The notes under the pieces were generated by a model that saw only the letters and a list, made by a program, of their open reading frames with translations, did no database searches and was not told where the DNA came from. Shown here piece after piece: positions 1 to 10,819 of a DNA stretch of 64,000 bases. Location of the stretch: the NCBI RefSeq assembly GCF_018446385.1, contig NC_056002.1, forward strand, positions 29,498,636-29,562,635, read 5' to 3'. Position 1 is the stretch's first letter; each line of letters begins with the position of its first letter. Position numbers and translations under genes: made by a program. The DNA comes from Zingiber officinale (taxonomy: Eukaryota > Streptophyta > Magnoliopsida > Zingiberales > Zingiberaceae).

Positions 1-431
1 ACAAAAAATCTGAGGGGTCAAGCATCCATCCAGATTGTTGCAAAAGATGATAAATAGAGGTATGGACAACACCAAATTTAGTTAGCAATTTTTCAGATCA
101 AAATTGTCATTTACTCCCCATGAAATGAAAACTAGGGAAAATGTACAACTTTGATATTCACCCCATAGATTTAACTCCCTTAGTTGATTGGTATGTGCAT
201 ATCATCTATTAACCAGGGAGGTCTGAAAGCAAAGAAAACTCTCTAAAAGAAACCATTGCCACCAAGTGTATGCTCTAACCAAAGGTTATATAAACTGCAC
301 ATAGTTGAAAAAGAAACTAGACCAAATAAAAAACATAGTAAACTAGATCAAGAAATTACAAAGGGTTCTAATTCTAATTGTGTCTGTATATGATATTATA
401 ACGAATTTCCTATATTTGGAAGGAGAATTAC

Positions 432-1296
432 CTGAGGATTCACGTAATTCATGCCCTGTGCAAGAGAATTTTGTTGATGAACCTAGTTACACCGTATCCA
501 AAAAGAATGAAGACAATTAAAAATCGATCCTCTTAACAAGCAGAGTAGAAGAATCATTGAACATGGTACCTGGTATTCCCCTGGTGTGGTTGTGCCAGGA
601 TGAGATCCCCCCATTTCTCTCCTTGCAGTTCCATCTCCACCCTGGGCAGAAAATCAAACTTATGTACCCTCGTTCAAACTTCAAATGCGTTAGCGGGTAA
701 AGGTAGCAAAGTAGAGGGAACAGATAATTACCTCCAACTACAACAACAGCATTAGCGTCGACAAAATCCATCCAAATCGGCAGATGAAAAAAAAAAAAAA
801 AAGGGGGAAAAAAACAACAAAGGTCAGAGTGCACGATTAAGATCATCGCATAGAATATAAACATATATACTTCACGGTATTTCTGCAGATATAACTTCAG
901 CGGCTCGATGTAGTCCTCAAACCCTAGCGTCGCCATCGACCAAAGCAGATCGTCCCCATTGATCGTCTTCCGCTTCTCCTTCTGGCAACGATCGCTCGCC
1001 CTTCCATCATCAACACCCTCCGATTTGATCAGCAAACTAACAACGGAACGAAAACTACGAATGAGAGGAGATGGCCATCGATCTCACTCGCTGGTGACGA
1101 AGCTGATGAACTCCGAGACGCACTCCTGCATCGTTTCCTTGGCGTCCTTGGCGACCTTGGCGTTGGCTGGGAGGCCCTTCTTCATGATCCGAATGATATT
1201 GGCGATGGGGAGGAAGCGATCCTGCTCCCGCACGCTGCCGCCACTTTCGTGGCTTCCGGCTCCATCTACCGTGCTGGACGAAGAAGCCTCCGCCAT
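432..1296 (-). CDS. NF-YB: NF-YB subunit of the CCAAT-binding factor NF-Y; exons 1088-1296, 871-1000, 570-641, 432-455; 3' end not resolved
   Basis: Nuclear histone-fold protein that pairs with NF-YC and recruits NF-YA to CCAAT promoters. Start ATG is at 1296 (MAEASSSS). Exon 1 encodes residues 1-70, with the family motif [12 protein letters not shown] near residue 23, then [13 protein letters not shown] and [13 protein letters not shown]. The GA|G codon is split over intron 1 (donor GTGAGA). Exon 2 gives 43 residues including [20 protein letters not shown] and MATLGFEDY, completing the histone fold. Exon 3 gives 24 Gly/Thr-rich residues. Exon 4 is only 24 nt (GMNYVNPQ). All four junctions have GT/AG and phase agrees throughout, giving 145 residues so far. 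The C-terminal tail should be short; I could not fix the last exon, which may lie left of 430 or outside the window. Conserved core argues for a working gene. Confidence -1.
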
Positions 1297-1321
1297 CGGC
1301 CACCGCCTCGCTGCCGGAACC

Positions 1322-1402
1322 CTAGAAACATTGCGAAAATCACGGAAGGCGAACCCTAGATCGAGAGAGGAGAACGATGGAGTCCGTGCGATAGATCGTT
1401 AC
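1322..1402 (-). other. Possible 5'-UTR intron of NF-YB
   Basis: On the minus strand a donor AAAG|GTAACG at 1402 and an acceptor TTTCTAG at 1322 would remove 81 nt of leader. The interval also contains a short upstream ATG (ATGTTTCTAG). Plausible but unsupported without transcript data. Confidence 0.3.
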
Positions 1403-1538
1403 CTTTGATTTGATTCGTATTTGGCGCGCCGCGAGGAATTATTGATTTTTTTTTTCGGTTCGGAGATCGAACGCTGGAGAAGAGGAAGCGATCCGGGATG
1501 ACGAGCGATGAAAACGACGAAATCCTCTTTCAAGCCTT

Positions 1539-1548
1539 CTATTTATAG
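1539..1548 (-). promoter_or_regulatory. TATA box of the NF-YB gene
   Basis: On the minus strand the sequence reads CTATAAATAG, a near-consensus plant TATA box, about 240 bp upstream of the NF-YB start codon. Transcription would begin near 1505-1515, giving a leader of roughly 200 nt. Confidence 0.7.
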
Positions 1549-1599
1549 GCGCATTTTGCCGACTTCTGATTGGCTCAGGACTGCTTCAAACTAAGACAC

Positions 1600-2640
1600 T
1601 CTCGTCCTCCCTTATCTATATTGATGGTCGAGTCACTTGATTGGACTCGAGTTAAATCAAACTTTAAATTTTTTTCAAAAATATGAAGGAAATACTTTTT
1701 TAAAATAAAAGAGGGCATTTATAATATATTTACATGTAAAGAAAGAAATAAATTCATTAAAAATACTTAATTTTATTGTGTGTAAATTAAAAAGAAAATA
1801 ATTGAAAACTCTTTTGTGAAATAAATCTCTGCCTCAATATTAAGATCGATAAATTGTGCATACATTTAGTTAATTCAATTGACGAATTAATTAAACTAAT
1901 TAAAAATTAATTTAATATTAATTAATCAAATTGAATCAAAATTTTATTAAAAATGAATTAATCGAATAAGTTAAAAATCAATTATTTTAAATTAATACTG
2001 AATTAATTAAATTTATTTTAAAAATAAAAAAAATTATACAAAATTAATACCTAATTAATCAAATGTTTATCCTTATAAATCCCTTGAATATACTAAACTA
2101 AGGTTAGTTATAAAGTTTAGTATAAATTTTGGTATCTTATGATATTTTCAAATATATTCAAAATTATCTTTGATTTTTTGTATTGATGTTGTTATCTAGT
2201 TATTCGAATCGATTGATCCTAAGATGATCGATCAGTCTTATAAAATTTTTTCATTGATTATTAAAATAAATCAAAAAATATTAATAAAGGTTCATTTAAT
2301 TATCTATTAAAATTTGAATATTAAATCTTTTAATTATCTATTAGAGAACACAACCATTGTATCATTATCTATCCGGTAATTTCATGATATACTATAGGGG
2401 GTGTCGATGAGCTGAATTAAAATTGATTGTGTTCAAACGTATTTATTTCTTCAGTAAATTTATTCAAACTTATTTATTAAAAAATTTATCAATCAAAATT
2501 TTCTAACTTAGCTCCACTAACAGCATTATTTTTTTATGAGATTAAAGTTATGTAGAGGATGGCCATTTAGCTTCAAGATTAACAGGATGAAGTTATATCT
2601 AGATTTTTTTTAAAAAAAAAAAAAATCAGTGATGATTCCA
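1600..2640. other. AT-rich intergenic DNA upstream of NF-YB
   Basis: No gene seen. The part from about 1860 to 2060 is dominated by TTAATT/AATTAA words arranged as many short inverted repeats. It may be a matrix-attachment-like spacer or a decayed small transposon; no clear terminal repeats or target duplication were found. Confidence 0.6.
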
Positions 2641-3684
2641 CTAGTAAAGTTGTACACTCAATTTGGAAGGAGATAAGGTGATGGGGCGATAAGGAGGACC
2701 TATCAATGGCTATGGTATAAGTCAAAATTTTGGTCAAAGTTAGGTCCTAAATAAGACTCGTCTGCATAACTCGAGCAGGAAGTGGATACATCAGTCGATC
2801 GGAGGTACCACTATCTGGTCGGGCATTCGGATGAGCCAGTGTCTGGTCAGTCCGGTCGATAAGAGAATGAGCTGAATGGGTCACTCATCCAACTCGAGGG
2901 TATGCCATTGGCACTATATATAATAGCAAATCAATAAAACAATAAAAAAGGAAAAGGAAAATACTTGATGAGGGAAAGAGAAAATAAAAAAAAAGATTTC
3001 ATCTATCATTTAATGTGAAAAAGTCAAGACAAAGATATCTTCTGTCGATAATTAATGTCATTAAACAGGAGAAGATGGAGGGTCACTAAGAAAGGTATAA
3101 AAGAGTATGTCAGGTATGAAGAAAGGCAAGATTCATATCTATCTCTATTATTTTCGATTTCTCTTCATGCTATCGTTTCTAACTTGAGCGTCGGAGGGCC
3201 AACGTCAGGGACCTCTTCTCTAGTTTGGTTTGTTTTGCAGAGAGGAGCGAAGTCTTCATCCAGTCAGCAGAGTTGCCACCTCCCCAGCTTTCTAGCTTCA
3301 TGCTTTCGGACAGGAACATTTTGGCGTCGTCTGTGGGAATTTAACCTACATCCGAAACGAGAAGATGGAAGATCCTGGACAATTCACGACGGTGATGTTG
3401 ATGCAAGAGGAACTCGACATGCTAATACAGGCCCGAGCGGTGAAGATAGTGGAGTAACAACAACAGCAAGCGTTGGTCGATCGCGAAGCACAAGAGCCTG
3501 CAACCTCAGTGGTAGGTCGCCAGACTGAGCAAGGGGACTGAGCAGAACAACTCTCCACTCGGGAACCAAACAAGAAGCCAATCGGCAACTATGGGGCAAC
3601 CCCTAATGTGTTGGTCCCCCACTGAGCACAGTTATAGACTCCAACAGAAGAGAGGGGTCAAGCGGAAAGAGATCGAGAATCAAC
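2640..3684 (+). mobile_element. E1: 5' end of an old Ty3/gypsy element (LTR end, primer-binding site, gag start)
   Basis: The signature TTGGCGTCGTCTGTGGGAA at 3321-3339 is the primer-binding region typical of Tat-type Ty3/gypsy elements, and a putative LTR end (GGAACA) lies just before it at 3318. A TATA box (ACTATATATAAT, about 2913-2924) lies roughly 400 bp upstream, as expected inside an LTR. The left LTR boundary is not clear; about 2640-2680 is a guess. The element is cut at 3684 by E2. Confidence 0.55.
3367..3684 (+). pseudogene. gag: E1 gag N-terminus, broken
   Basis: The frame opens at ATG 3367 (MEDPGQFTTV...) 28 bp after the primer-binding region, the usual place for gag in this group. 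It reads about 30 residues to a TAA, where related frames continue with a Gln-rich run (CAACAACAGCAA follows directly). Later stops and the E2 insertion end it. Identity rests on position and start context, not on a recognised domain. Confidence 0.4.
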
Positions 3685-4299
3685 TGTTAGGACCCGTTGG
3701 CCAGCTAGAGGGGGGTGAATAGCCCCTACACAAATACAAACAAAAATGAACCTTTATCGGACAACTAACTTAAATAACAAACACTTACATAAATAAAAAA
3801 ATAAACTGAAAAAGACAGAGGATCAAAGGATTTACTTGGTTACAACTGGGGAGGTTGTTAATCCAACGAATAGAGTAGCACTAATTTCTCCTTCAGGAGG
3901 ATAATTCTCTTTACAGCAGTGTAAGCACAGAAAATAAGAAGCTAAATGAAAACTAAGATGTGCAAGTGTTGATGCAAGAATGCTTGTTGTTCTTCTAACT
4001 TTTGAACCAAGGCTGTATTTATAGCCTTGGTCAGGACACTTGGAAGGGTTCCAGGCGCCTAGAGTGGGATAGAATTATATCCCTGATGCATCAGTCAAAG
4101 TTCACGTCGATGATGATAAATTTTAGGTTCCGGACGCCCGAAAGGGTTTCGGGCACCAGGACACTCAAAGTCAACATGGTTGACTTTTTTTGTCCGAGCC
4201 CTCTGCTCCGGTTTCGCTCGCCTTGGTCTGGGTCTTCCGCTCCGGCTCCACTCGCTTGGGTGATTTGGCCCATCCGGAATAGGGTTCACCCAAACCCAA
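3685..4299 (-). mobile_element. E2: partial copia LTR, minus orientation, same family as E4/E9
   Basis: Begins TGTTAGGACC, the reverse complement of a ...GGTCCTAACA LTR end, and matches the E9 LTR along its length: the leader phrase GGTTACAACTGGGGAGGTTG, the TATA palindrome near 4007-4030 and the AAAGTCAAC...GTTGACTTT inverted repeat near 4166. It stops abruptly at 4299, where E3's LTR starts, so the other half and any interior lie beyond E3, outside the window. More diverged than E4 and E9, so older. Confidence 0.75.
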
Positions 4300-5213
4300 T
4301 GTAAGATATGTGAATTTATTTTTAGGGTTATCATGGAATAACCTTACGAAATTTTTAGGAATTTTTTTATAAATATTTATGGATTTATATGGAGCTCGTA
4401 TGAGCTGTTTAAGGGGATGGGCATATTGAGCAGGAAGAAGCCTGTTTAAATCTATACGTATTATTAGGTTTGATCAAGGAGTTATCTAGGGTTTAATTTC
4501 CTTAACCCTAAGTGACTTCTATTAATTGGGCTTCATCTCTCATCCGAACCCAAATACCCGACCCGAACTCTTTTCTCTTCCTCTTTCTCTCACGCGCACG
4601 GACGACCCGACGTCGACGGCTTCCTCGACGATCGGCGATTCTCTTCTTCTTCTCTCGGTGTCGCCGGCGAGGAGTGGATCTTGGAGCGTTGAGAGGAAGG
4701 GGATGCTACAACCGAACCCTCCTTCTCCCTGGCTTTTCTCTCCTTTCTGGTCTCCGCAAACAGCAGCGACGGATCTTCGATCTTTGATTTTGCCTGCTGT
4801 CAGAAGGGAATCGAGGGCACCGACGTTGGATCTGGCCAATGTTGACTGATTGGGTGAGGTAACAACAATTTTCCCTTGCCAATCTTCTTCTATGTTCGTC
4901 GGTAAGAACAGATCGTTGCCCTAACTGTGATCTTGGAGGTAAGAGGTTGGTTTTGGTCGTGAATTCAAACTTCCGATCCTCTTTCTAGTGTTGATTCGGG
5001 TGGTTTTTCTGGGAAACAGAGATTGATGTTTTAGTTCCGGCCACCACAACTCTATTGGGGATCGCTTTCTCCATCGGATCTGTGATCATCTCCGACGATT
5101 GAAGAAGAAGAGGTAATGAGATCAGTTTGTTACTGTTGTTAACAGATTGTCTTGGTGAATTCTTGTTGTTCTTTCTTCTTGAGCCGGCTGGTGGAGATGC
5201 AGTAAGTAGTTTT
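4300..5213 (+). mobile_element. E3 (left part): first 914 bp of the 5' LTR of a Ty3/gypsy chromovirus
   Basis: Starts TGTAAGATATG and shares layout with the E7 LTR (GGAGCTCGTATGAGCTGTTTAAG versus E7's GAGCTCGTACGAACGAGTTAACG), followed by C/T-rich then GC-rich leader-like DNA. Interrupted at 5213 by E4; the LTR resumes at 58170 and ends TGTGACA at 60018. Rejoined length is about 2.76 kb, close to E7's 2.8-3.0 kb. Confidence 0.8.
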
Positions 5214-5460
5214 TGTTGGAACCCCAAGGTTGTTTTGGTGTGATCAACAAGTTAAGTTAGGTCCTGTGTTGTTTCTAACCTAGTGTTTAAGTGTGCAGTA
5301 GCTTAGGAGCACAGGTAGTCGAGCAGAAGACACAGCTAGCGAGAAGGACGGCAGTCCGAGGGACGAGGTGCCGCGGAAGAGTACACCGGCGGACGAGAAG
5401 GAAACGTGTGGTGGTTCCGAGGGACGAAAGCTAGAGCGAAAGATTGCTCGGGGAGCAAGA
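5214..5460 (+). repeat. E4 5' LTR, left piece
   Basis: From TGTTGGAACC to GGGAGCAAGA. The last five bases CAAGA are the target duplicated by E5 (second copy 15036-15040). Same sequence as the start of E4's 3' LTR at 17898. Confidence 0.9.
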
Positions 5461-8010
5461 TGTTAGAGTGTATACTAAAAGCCTAGCTTTTGGTATAAAC
5501 ATTTATCTAGAAATAAGAATCACATTGGTCAAATGACTACATTTATGATAAATGTAGTTGTTCAATTAATTTATATTGTAGATAACATAGTGTGTGGTGT
5601 CACACACAGAAGATCATGTTATCAGTACCTTATAAATTATAAACAGTAGCTCACGACCAAGATGGAAAGGAACAAACCATTGGAAGGTCGTAGTGTAATT
5701 AGGTATTAGTTATCTTAACTATATAATTACACTAGTACACTTAAAGTGTATTGAGTAGGACCATTTGAGGTCGTTCCTTTTATACTGACTTAATAAAGGA
5801 ACAAAGACCTCAGTTATTATGGAAGCGTGTGCTCTTAATCCTAATATAATAACAAGCACATATATTTGATATTTATTTCTTTAATTTATCAATGGGTGAG
5901 ATTTAGTTCGATAAATCAATAAGCCCGATAAGTTGGGAAATGATATCACTTATAGTGTGTGTTGTTGATTATAGAAGGAAACTGTGTCCTAGTGATCTAG
6001 GTTGAGAATGTCCCCAAGAGGAGCTCATAAGGATTGTCATGTTAAACCCTGCAGGTGGACTTAGTCCGACATGACGATGAAGTTGAGTGGTACTACTCTT
6101 GGAGCTAGATATTAATTAAGCGAGTTGTCAGTAACTTACTTAATTAGTGGACATTTGTTATCTTAAACACAGGGAGACTAACACACTCATGATAAGAAGG
6201 AGCCCAAAATGTAATTTGGGATTGGTGCGGTAGTTTAATAATAGTTCTCTAGTGGAATGAATTATTATTGATAAAATTAAGTTGTGTGTTCGGGGTGAGC
6301 ACGAGATGCTTAATTTTATCGGGAGACCAAAACCAATTCCTCCTCTCGGTCCCTATCGTAGCCTCTTAATTATAGAGTACTATACCCACCTATACCCACC
6401 TTCTTACCCATCCTATAGGGGCCGACCAAGCTAGCTTGGAGACCAAGCTAGGGCCGGCCATGGGTATGTTCATGGGTGAATTCATGTGGCCGGCCCTATT
6501 AAATAAAAGGAATTTTAAATTTTAAAATTTTTCTTATGTGGATAATATAATTTAAAAGAGAGTTTAAAAATTTAAATCCTTCCTTTTATAAGATTCTACA
6601 AAAGATTAAGAGAAGAGTTAAAATCTCTTTCTTTATTTGTAGATTAAAAGGTTGATTTTAATTTTGGTAAAAACTTTCCTTTTAATTATATTCATGATTT
6701 AAAAGAAAGTTTAAAAATTAAAAATTCTCTTTTATTAGTTTCTACAAAAGATTAAGAAAAGATTTAATATCTTTCCTTATTTGTAGATTGAAAGGAGATT
6801 TTAATTTTTAGAGATAACTTTTCTTTTTGGAAATTATCCACATGTTTAAAAGAAAGATTTTAATTTATAAAATTTCTTTTTATTAACCAATCATGAAGGG
6901 ATTAAAATTATTGGAGAAATTTTTATAAATTTCTAGAAATAAATTAGGAAGTTTTAATTTTTGTTTTAATTAAAACTCTCCTTGTTTTGGGGAGAAGAGT
7001 GGCCGACCATTATAATTTGAAAAGAGAAAATTATTTTAATTAAATAAATTTTCCTTTTCAATGGTAAAAGAATTAAGGAAGTTTTTATTAAATTTTCCTT
7101 ATTTGCCAAGACCAAGGATTATAAAAGAGGGGGTAGAGGAGGCTTCAAGGTGAACGACTCTATTATTTTTCTCCCTCTTTTCTTCCTTGGGTGTGGCCGG
7201 CCCTTTCTTTCCTCTCCTCTCCTTTGTGTGGCCGAAACCTTCTCATGGTGGAGATAGCTTTGGTGGCCGGATCTAAGAAGGAGAAGAAGGAGAGAAAAGA
7301 AGCCTCTTTTCTAGCATCCCTTGGAGCATGGTGGTGGTGGCCGAACCTCTTCATCCTAGGAGAAGTTTTGATGGACGAAACTTGTAAGGAAGAAGAAGGT
7401 GCTTGGTGGTTCTCATCTCGAAATATCGTTGCCCACACAACGTCCGAGGTTAGAAGAGGAATACGGTAGAAGATCAAGAGGTTTTTCTACAAGGTATAAC
7501 TAGTAATTTTTCTTTCCGCATCATACTAGTTATTTATGGAAATAATACCAAATACAAGAGGCTTACGTTCTAGTATTTCGAATATATTTTTCGAAGTTGT
7601 GTTCTTTTGTTTTTTTTCCCCTTATGATTTGATTGTTCTTTTCGGTTAACCTAAAGTTATTTTAGGAAATTAAATATTAGCTTTCCATAAAAGGTTTTGT
7701 CTAGTCGGTGGTGGTTGCTCCCATATCCAAGAAGGCCATGTGCCTCGCCACGTCGAACCAATTATGGAAATTAATATTTAATGGAATTAATAACTTAAGG
7801 TGATTTGGGTTGAACGTGTTAAGTTCCGCAGGAGACCCAAGTCAAAACCTAAAAGAACGAATAGATTAAGTTTTGGATCAAACGTGTTAAGTTCCGCAGG
7901 CGATCCAAAATTTAATTTAAAAGAACACATGGTAGCTAGGAAAAGGTTCAGACCTTTGTACAAAATTTTTGTACAGTGGAACCTCTAGGTTTTTCGAGTA
8001 GCAACCAACA
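5461..8010 (+). repeat. E5 5' LTR (2550 bp)
   Basis: Contains a long hairpin at about 5582-5624; inverted repeats CTAGCTTGG/CCAAGCTAG and GGGCCGGCCA/TGGCCGGCCC between about 6428 and 6500; AT-rich tandem units about 147 bp apart starting near 6551, 6698 and 6845; and a C/T-rich stretch near 7160-7230. Ends ...AGCAACCAACA. Confidence 0.9.
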
Positions 8011-8012
8011 AT

Positions 8013-8024
8013 TGGTATCAGAGC
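8013..8024 (+). other. E5 primer-binding site (initiator tRNA-Met)
   Basis: TGGTATCAGAGC two bases after the LTR end, complementary to the 3' end of plant initiator tRNA-Met. Confidence 0.9.
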
Positions 8025-9560
8025 TAGGGTTTTGCCTCTGTGTATTTGGTATTAGTTTAATTATGCACATGTCATACATAATTTAGGCAGGTTAATAGTA
8101 GGATGTGCTAACTTTGTGGATGCAGGATCCAATTATTATGGCTTATAGTTATTATGTGTGTGATTGGACCCTTGGACATGTCAAGGGCATTTTATTGTGT
8201 GTGCATGATTGTATTATAAAATACAGCAGGAGCTGTATTTAGTTTTATTAGGATTTTATTTTTGATCTAGTTACATGTACATTCCTTTTATAGAATATAG
8301 GATCGATGGATGTAAATTTTATTTTATGTTCGATCTAGTTTACATGTACATTCCTTCGAGGAATATAGGATCAAAATGTAAAATTCTATTTATGTCGCGG
8401 GATCGAATCTTGCAAAGCGTAGAACCTTCTGAGGACCAGAGGCGCAGCGGAACAAGGAGCAAGATGGATGCGACAGCTATACCCGGTGGCGGTGGCCAAA
8501 TATGGCAGCAGCTTGGGATGACAACACACGGAGGACAACAAGAGATAAAAGCCATAATAGTTGAAAATTAGATTTTCTATTTATTGCTTTTATATTGTGC
8601 TGTGTGTGCATGTTAGTTTACATATTTAGTAGGCTAGCATAGTTAAAATTCCTCATTTATAAATAACTAAGTGGGAGAGGGATTTTTAAGTAAATCCCAT
8701 GGTCTCCATTACTGGTTTGTAAGTGATGCAAACAAGCTTGCGCGTTGGCTCTGAGTGCCTTCCTCCATAACGGATGAGCTTGTTTGTGGATCACTAGAAC
8801 AAACTTCCATTTTTGGATGACTATAGGAAGTTAATTAAGAGCGTGTGATCTTCCCCAATAGAAGGGGCATAATCTTATTAATGGACTTAGTGTCAAGTAA
8901 TGGTATACACTTAGACACATCTAATAGTATCCTCCCCATCGGAGTCACTGCTATTATTTGTGTGACCAAATGATACCAACTATTAATTTTATTTGTCAAA
9001 AAGTTAGGTTGACAAGATAATAAAATTAATGGGTTAAAACCCTCCTTTTACAAATGTTGAATTTGTATACGTCCACACTAACATGGCATGCAAAATTCAC
9101 GGTGCTTGAGGTGTTGGTGAATTTAAATAATATTGTTTGAGGAATCAATATTTTTTTATTCAAAAGTTTTTGACCAAATATTTGATCAAAGACAGATCAA
9201 CTATTAATTTTATTCGTCATAAAGTAAAGTTGACGAGATAATAAAATTAATGAATAAAATCTCCTCTTCGATTTTGTATCGTCCACACACTATTCATACA
9301 AAATTCATGGGGATTTTTAAAGAGTTGATCTTGACCAAGTATTTTTTGTGATTCTTAGGATTTAAAATGTTTGTCAATCCCCTAGTAGTCATACTATAAG
9401 AAAGACTTAGTAATCTCAATTGTAATGATTGGAAATAGAACTTGGACATTAAGGTAGACTGTCTTCTTAGAACTAAGAACAATATAGGTGTATTTAATTC
9501 ATTAGTTGAAACATGTTTAGTGGTGTTATCTACCAGAACCTGGAGTGTAGATACAGATGT
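8025..9560 (+). other. E5 leader and lost gag region
   Basis: Non-coding by eye. Holds near-duplicate blocks: 8220-8340 repeats a phrase around ATGTACATTCCTT, and about 8965-9115 is repeated imperfectly at about 9198-9312 (shared ACTATTAATTTTAT, GACAAGATAATAAAATTAATG, GTCCACAC, CAAAATTCA). Short frames near 8275-8571 resemble no gag motif I know. Confidence 0.55.
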
Positions 9561-9579
9561 CATTAATCATGTCCGCAAT

Positions 9580-10570
9580 TCATTGTAGGGTTCCAGGAAA
9601 CCCGACAACTAAATAAAAATTAAAACACCGTCTACATGGACACTACTGTAAAAATGGTAGCTGTTGCAGTGGGAGATGTTTATCTTTTGATAAGAATAAA
9701 ACATGGATTTTTGAGTAATTATCTTTACGCACCAAGTTTAGAAAGAACTAGTTTTCAGTTTCTAAACTATTCAAAGAACTTGATATTCTGCCTCTTTTAA
9801 TAACAAAGTTGTTATTAAGAAAAAGAGGGAAGTTATCTGTTCTGGTACGTTGGTTGACAATTTATAAATCCAATAACTCTCACGATGCAACAAATGGAAA
9901 TTAGTAACACATATTCTAACTTTAAGAGAAAGTAACCTTCGAAAATGAACCAATTATATCTTTGGCATCTAAGGCTAGGTTATATTAACTTGAGTAGGAT
10001 TCATTGGTAGCTGATGAACTTTTGGGTTCATTAGTAGTGGAAATCTTTCCAACCTACGAGTCTTACTTGGAAGGAAAAATAACCAAGAAGCTTTTAAGTC
10101 TAAGGGGTATGAAGTCAAAGATATATTGGAATTGGTTCATTCTGATTTGTGTGATCCTATAAGCATCCAGGCAAGAGGTTGCTTCAAATATTTCATCTAG
10201 GCAACTATTTGAGATACAGATATATTTACTTGATGTGCTGCAAGTCTAAGTGCTTTGATTAGTTCAAAGAGTACGAGGCTGATATGGAGAAACGACAAAG
10301 TAAAAGTATCAAGACACTACAGTAAGATCGTAGTGGCAAGTACCTCTTGGGAGAATTTAGGAGTCATTTATCAGAAGTAGGGATTCAATCCAAACTAACT
10401 GCACCTGGTACACCTCTACAGAATGGTGTAGTAGAAAGAAGGTATAGGACTCTTATGGAAATAAGTAGATTGATGATGAGTTATTTTACCAAATTCATTT
10501 TAAGGATATACTCTGGAAACGGAAGTGAACATAGTACCTTCCAAAGTCAGAACTCTCTACTCATATAGAA
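9580..10570 (+). pseudogene. pol: E5 GAG-pre-integrase and integrase remnant
   Basis: Copia-type motifs remain in shifted frames: a GAG-pre-integrase-like stretch near 10075-10200 ending in LVHSDLCDPISIQARG, then at 10347-10490 an integrase core with GTPLQNGVVERRYRTLME, which contains the third acidic residue of the DDE site. In-frame stops and frameshifts separate the pieces, so it cannot make an integrase. Confidence 0.75.
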
Positions 10571-10819
10571 TTGCTGAATAGGCGTAAGCTTATTTTGAAG
10601 CATATTTGGATTCGGGTAGTCCAGCACATATGCTGAAGAGAGACAATGATAAGTTGGATAGGAATTCACTTGTTTGTGGGTTATCCTAGAGAAATGAAAG
10701 TAGGTTTATAGTCTTAAAAATCAGAAGGTCATTGTTAGTATCAATGACCAATTTTAGAAAAAGGACTATGTAATAAACCATGTGCCCATAAGAAAACTTG
10801 TTTTTAAGGAAATAATAAA

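Noticed and set aside
4985-5227. 80-codon minus-strand frame near the E3/E4 border
   Set aside because: Spans the E3 LTR and stops at the E4 insertion; no domain or conservation visible.
7191-7469. 92-codon frame present in both E5 LTRs (also 14211-14489)
   Set aside because: It is conserved only because the LTRs are copies of each other; composition is simple (KKEKKERKE, WWWW) and no domain is visible.
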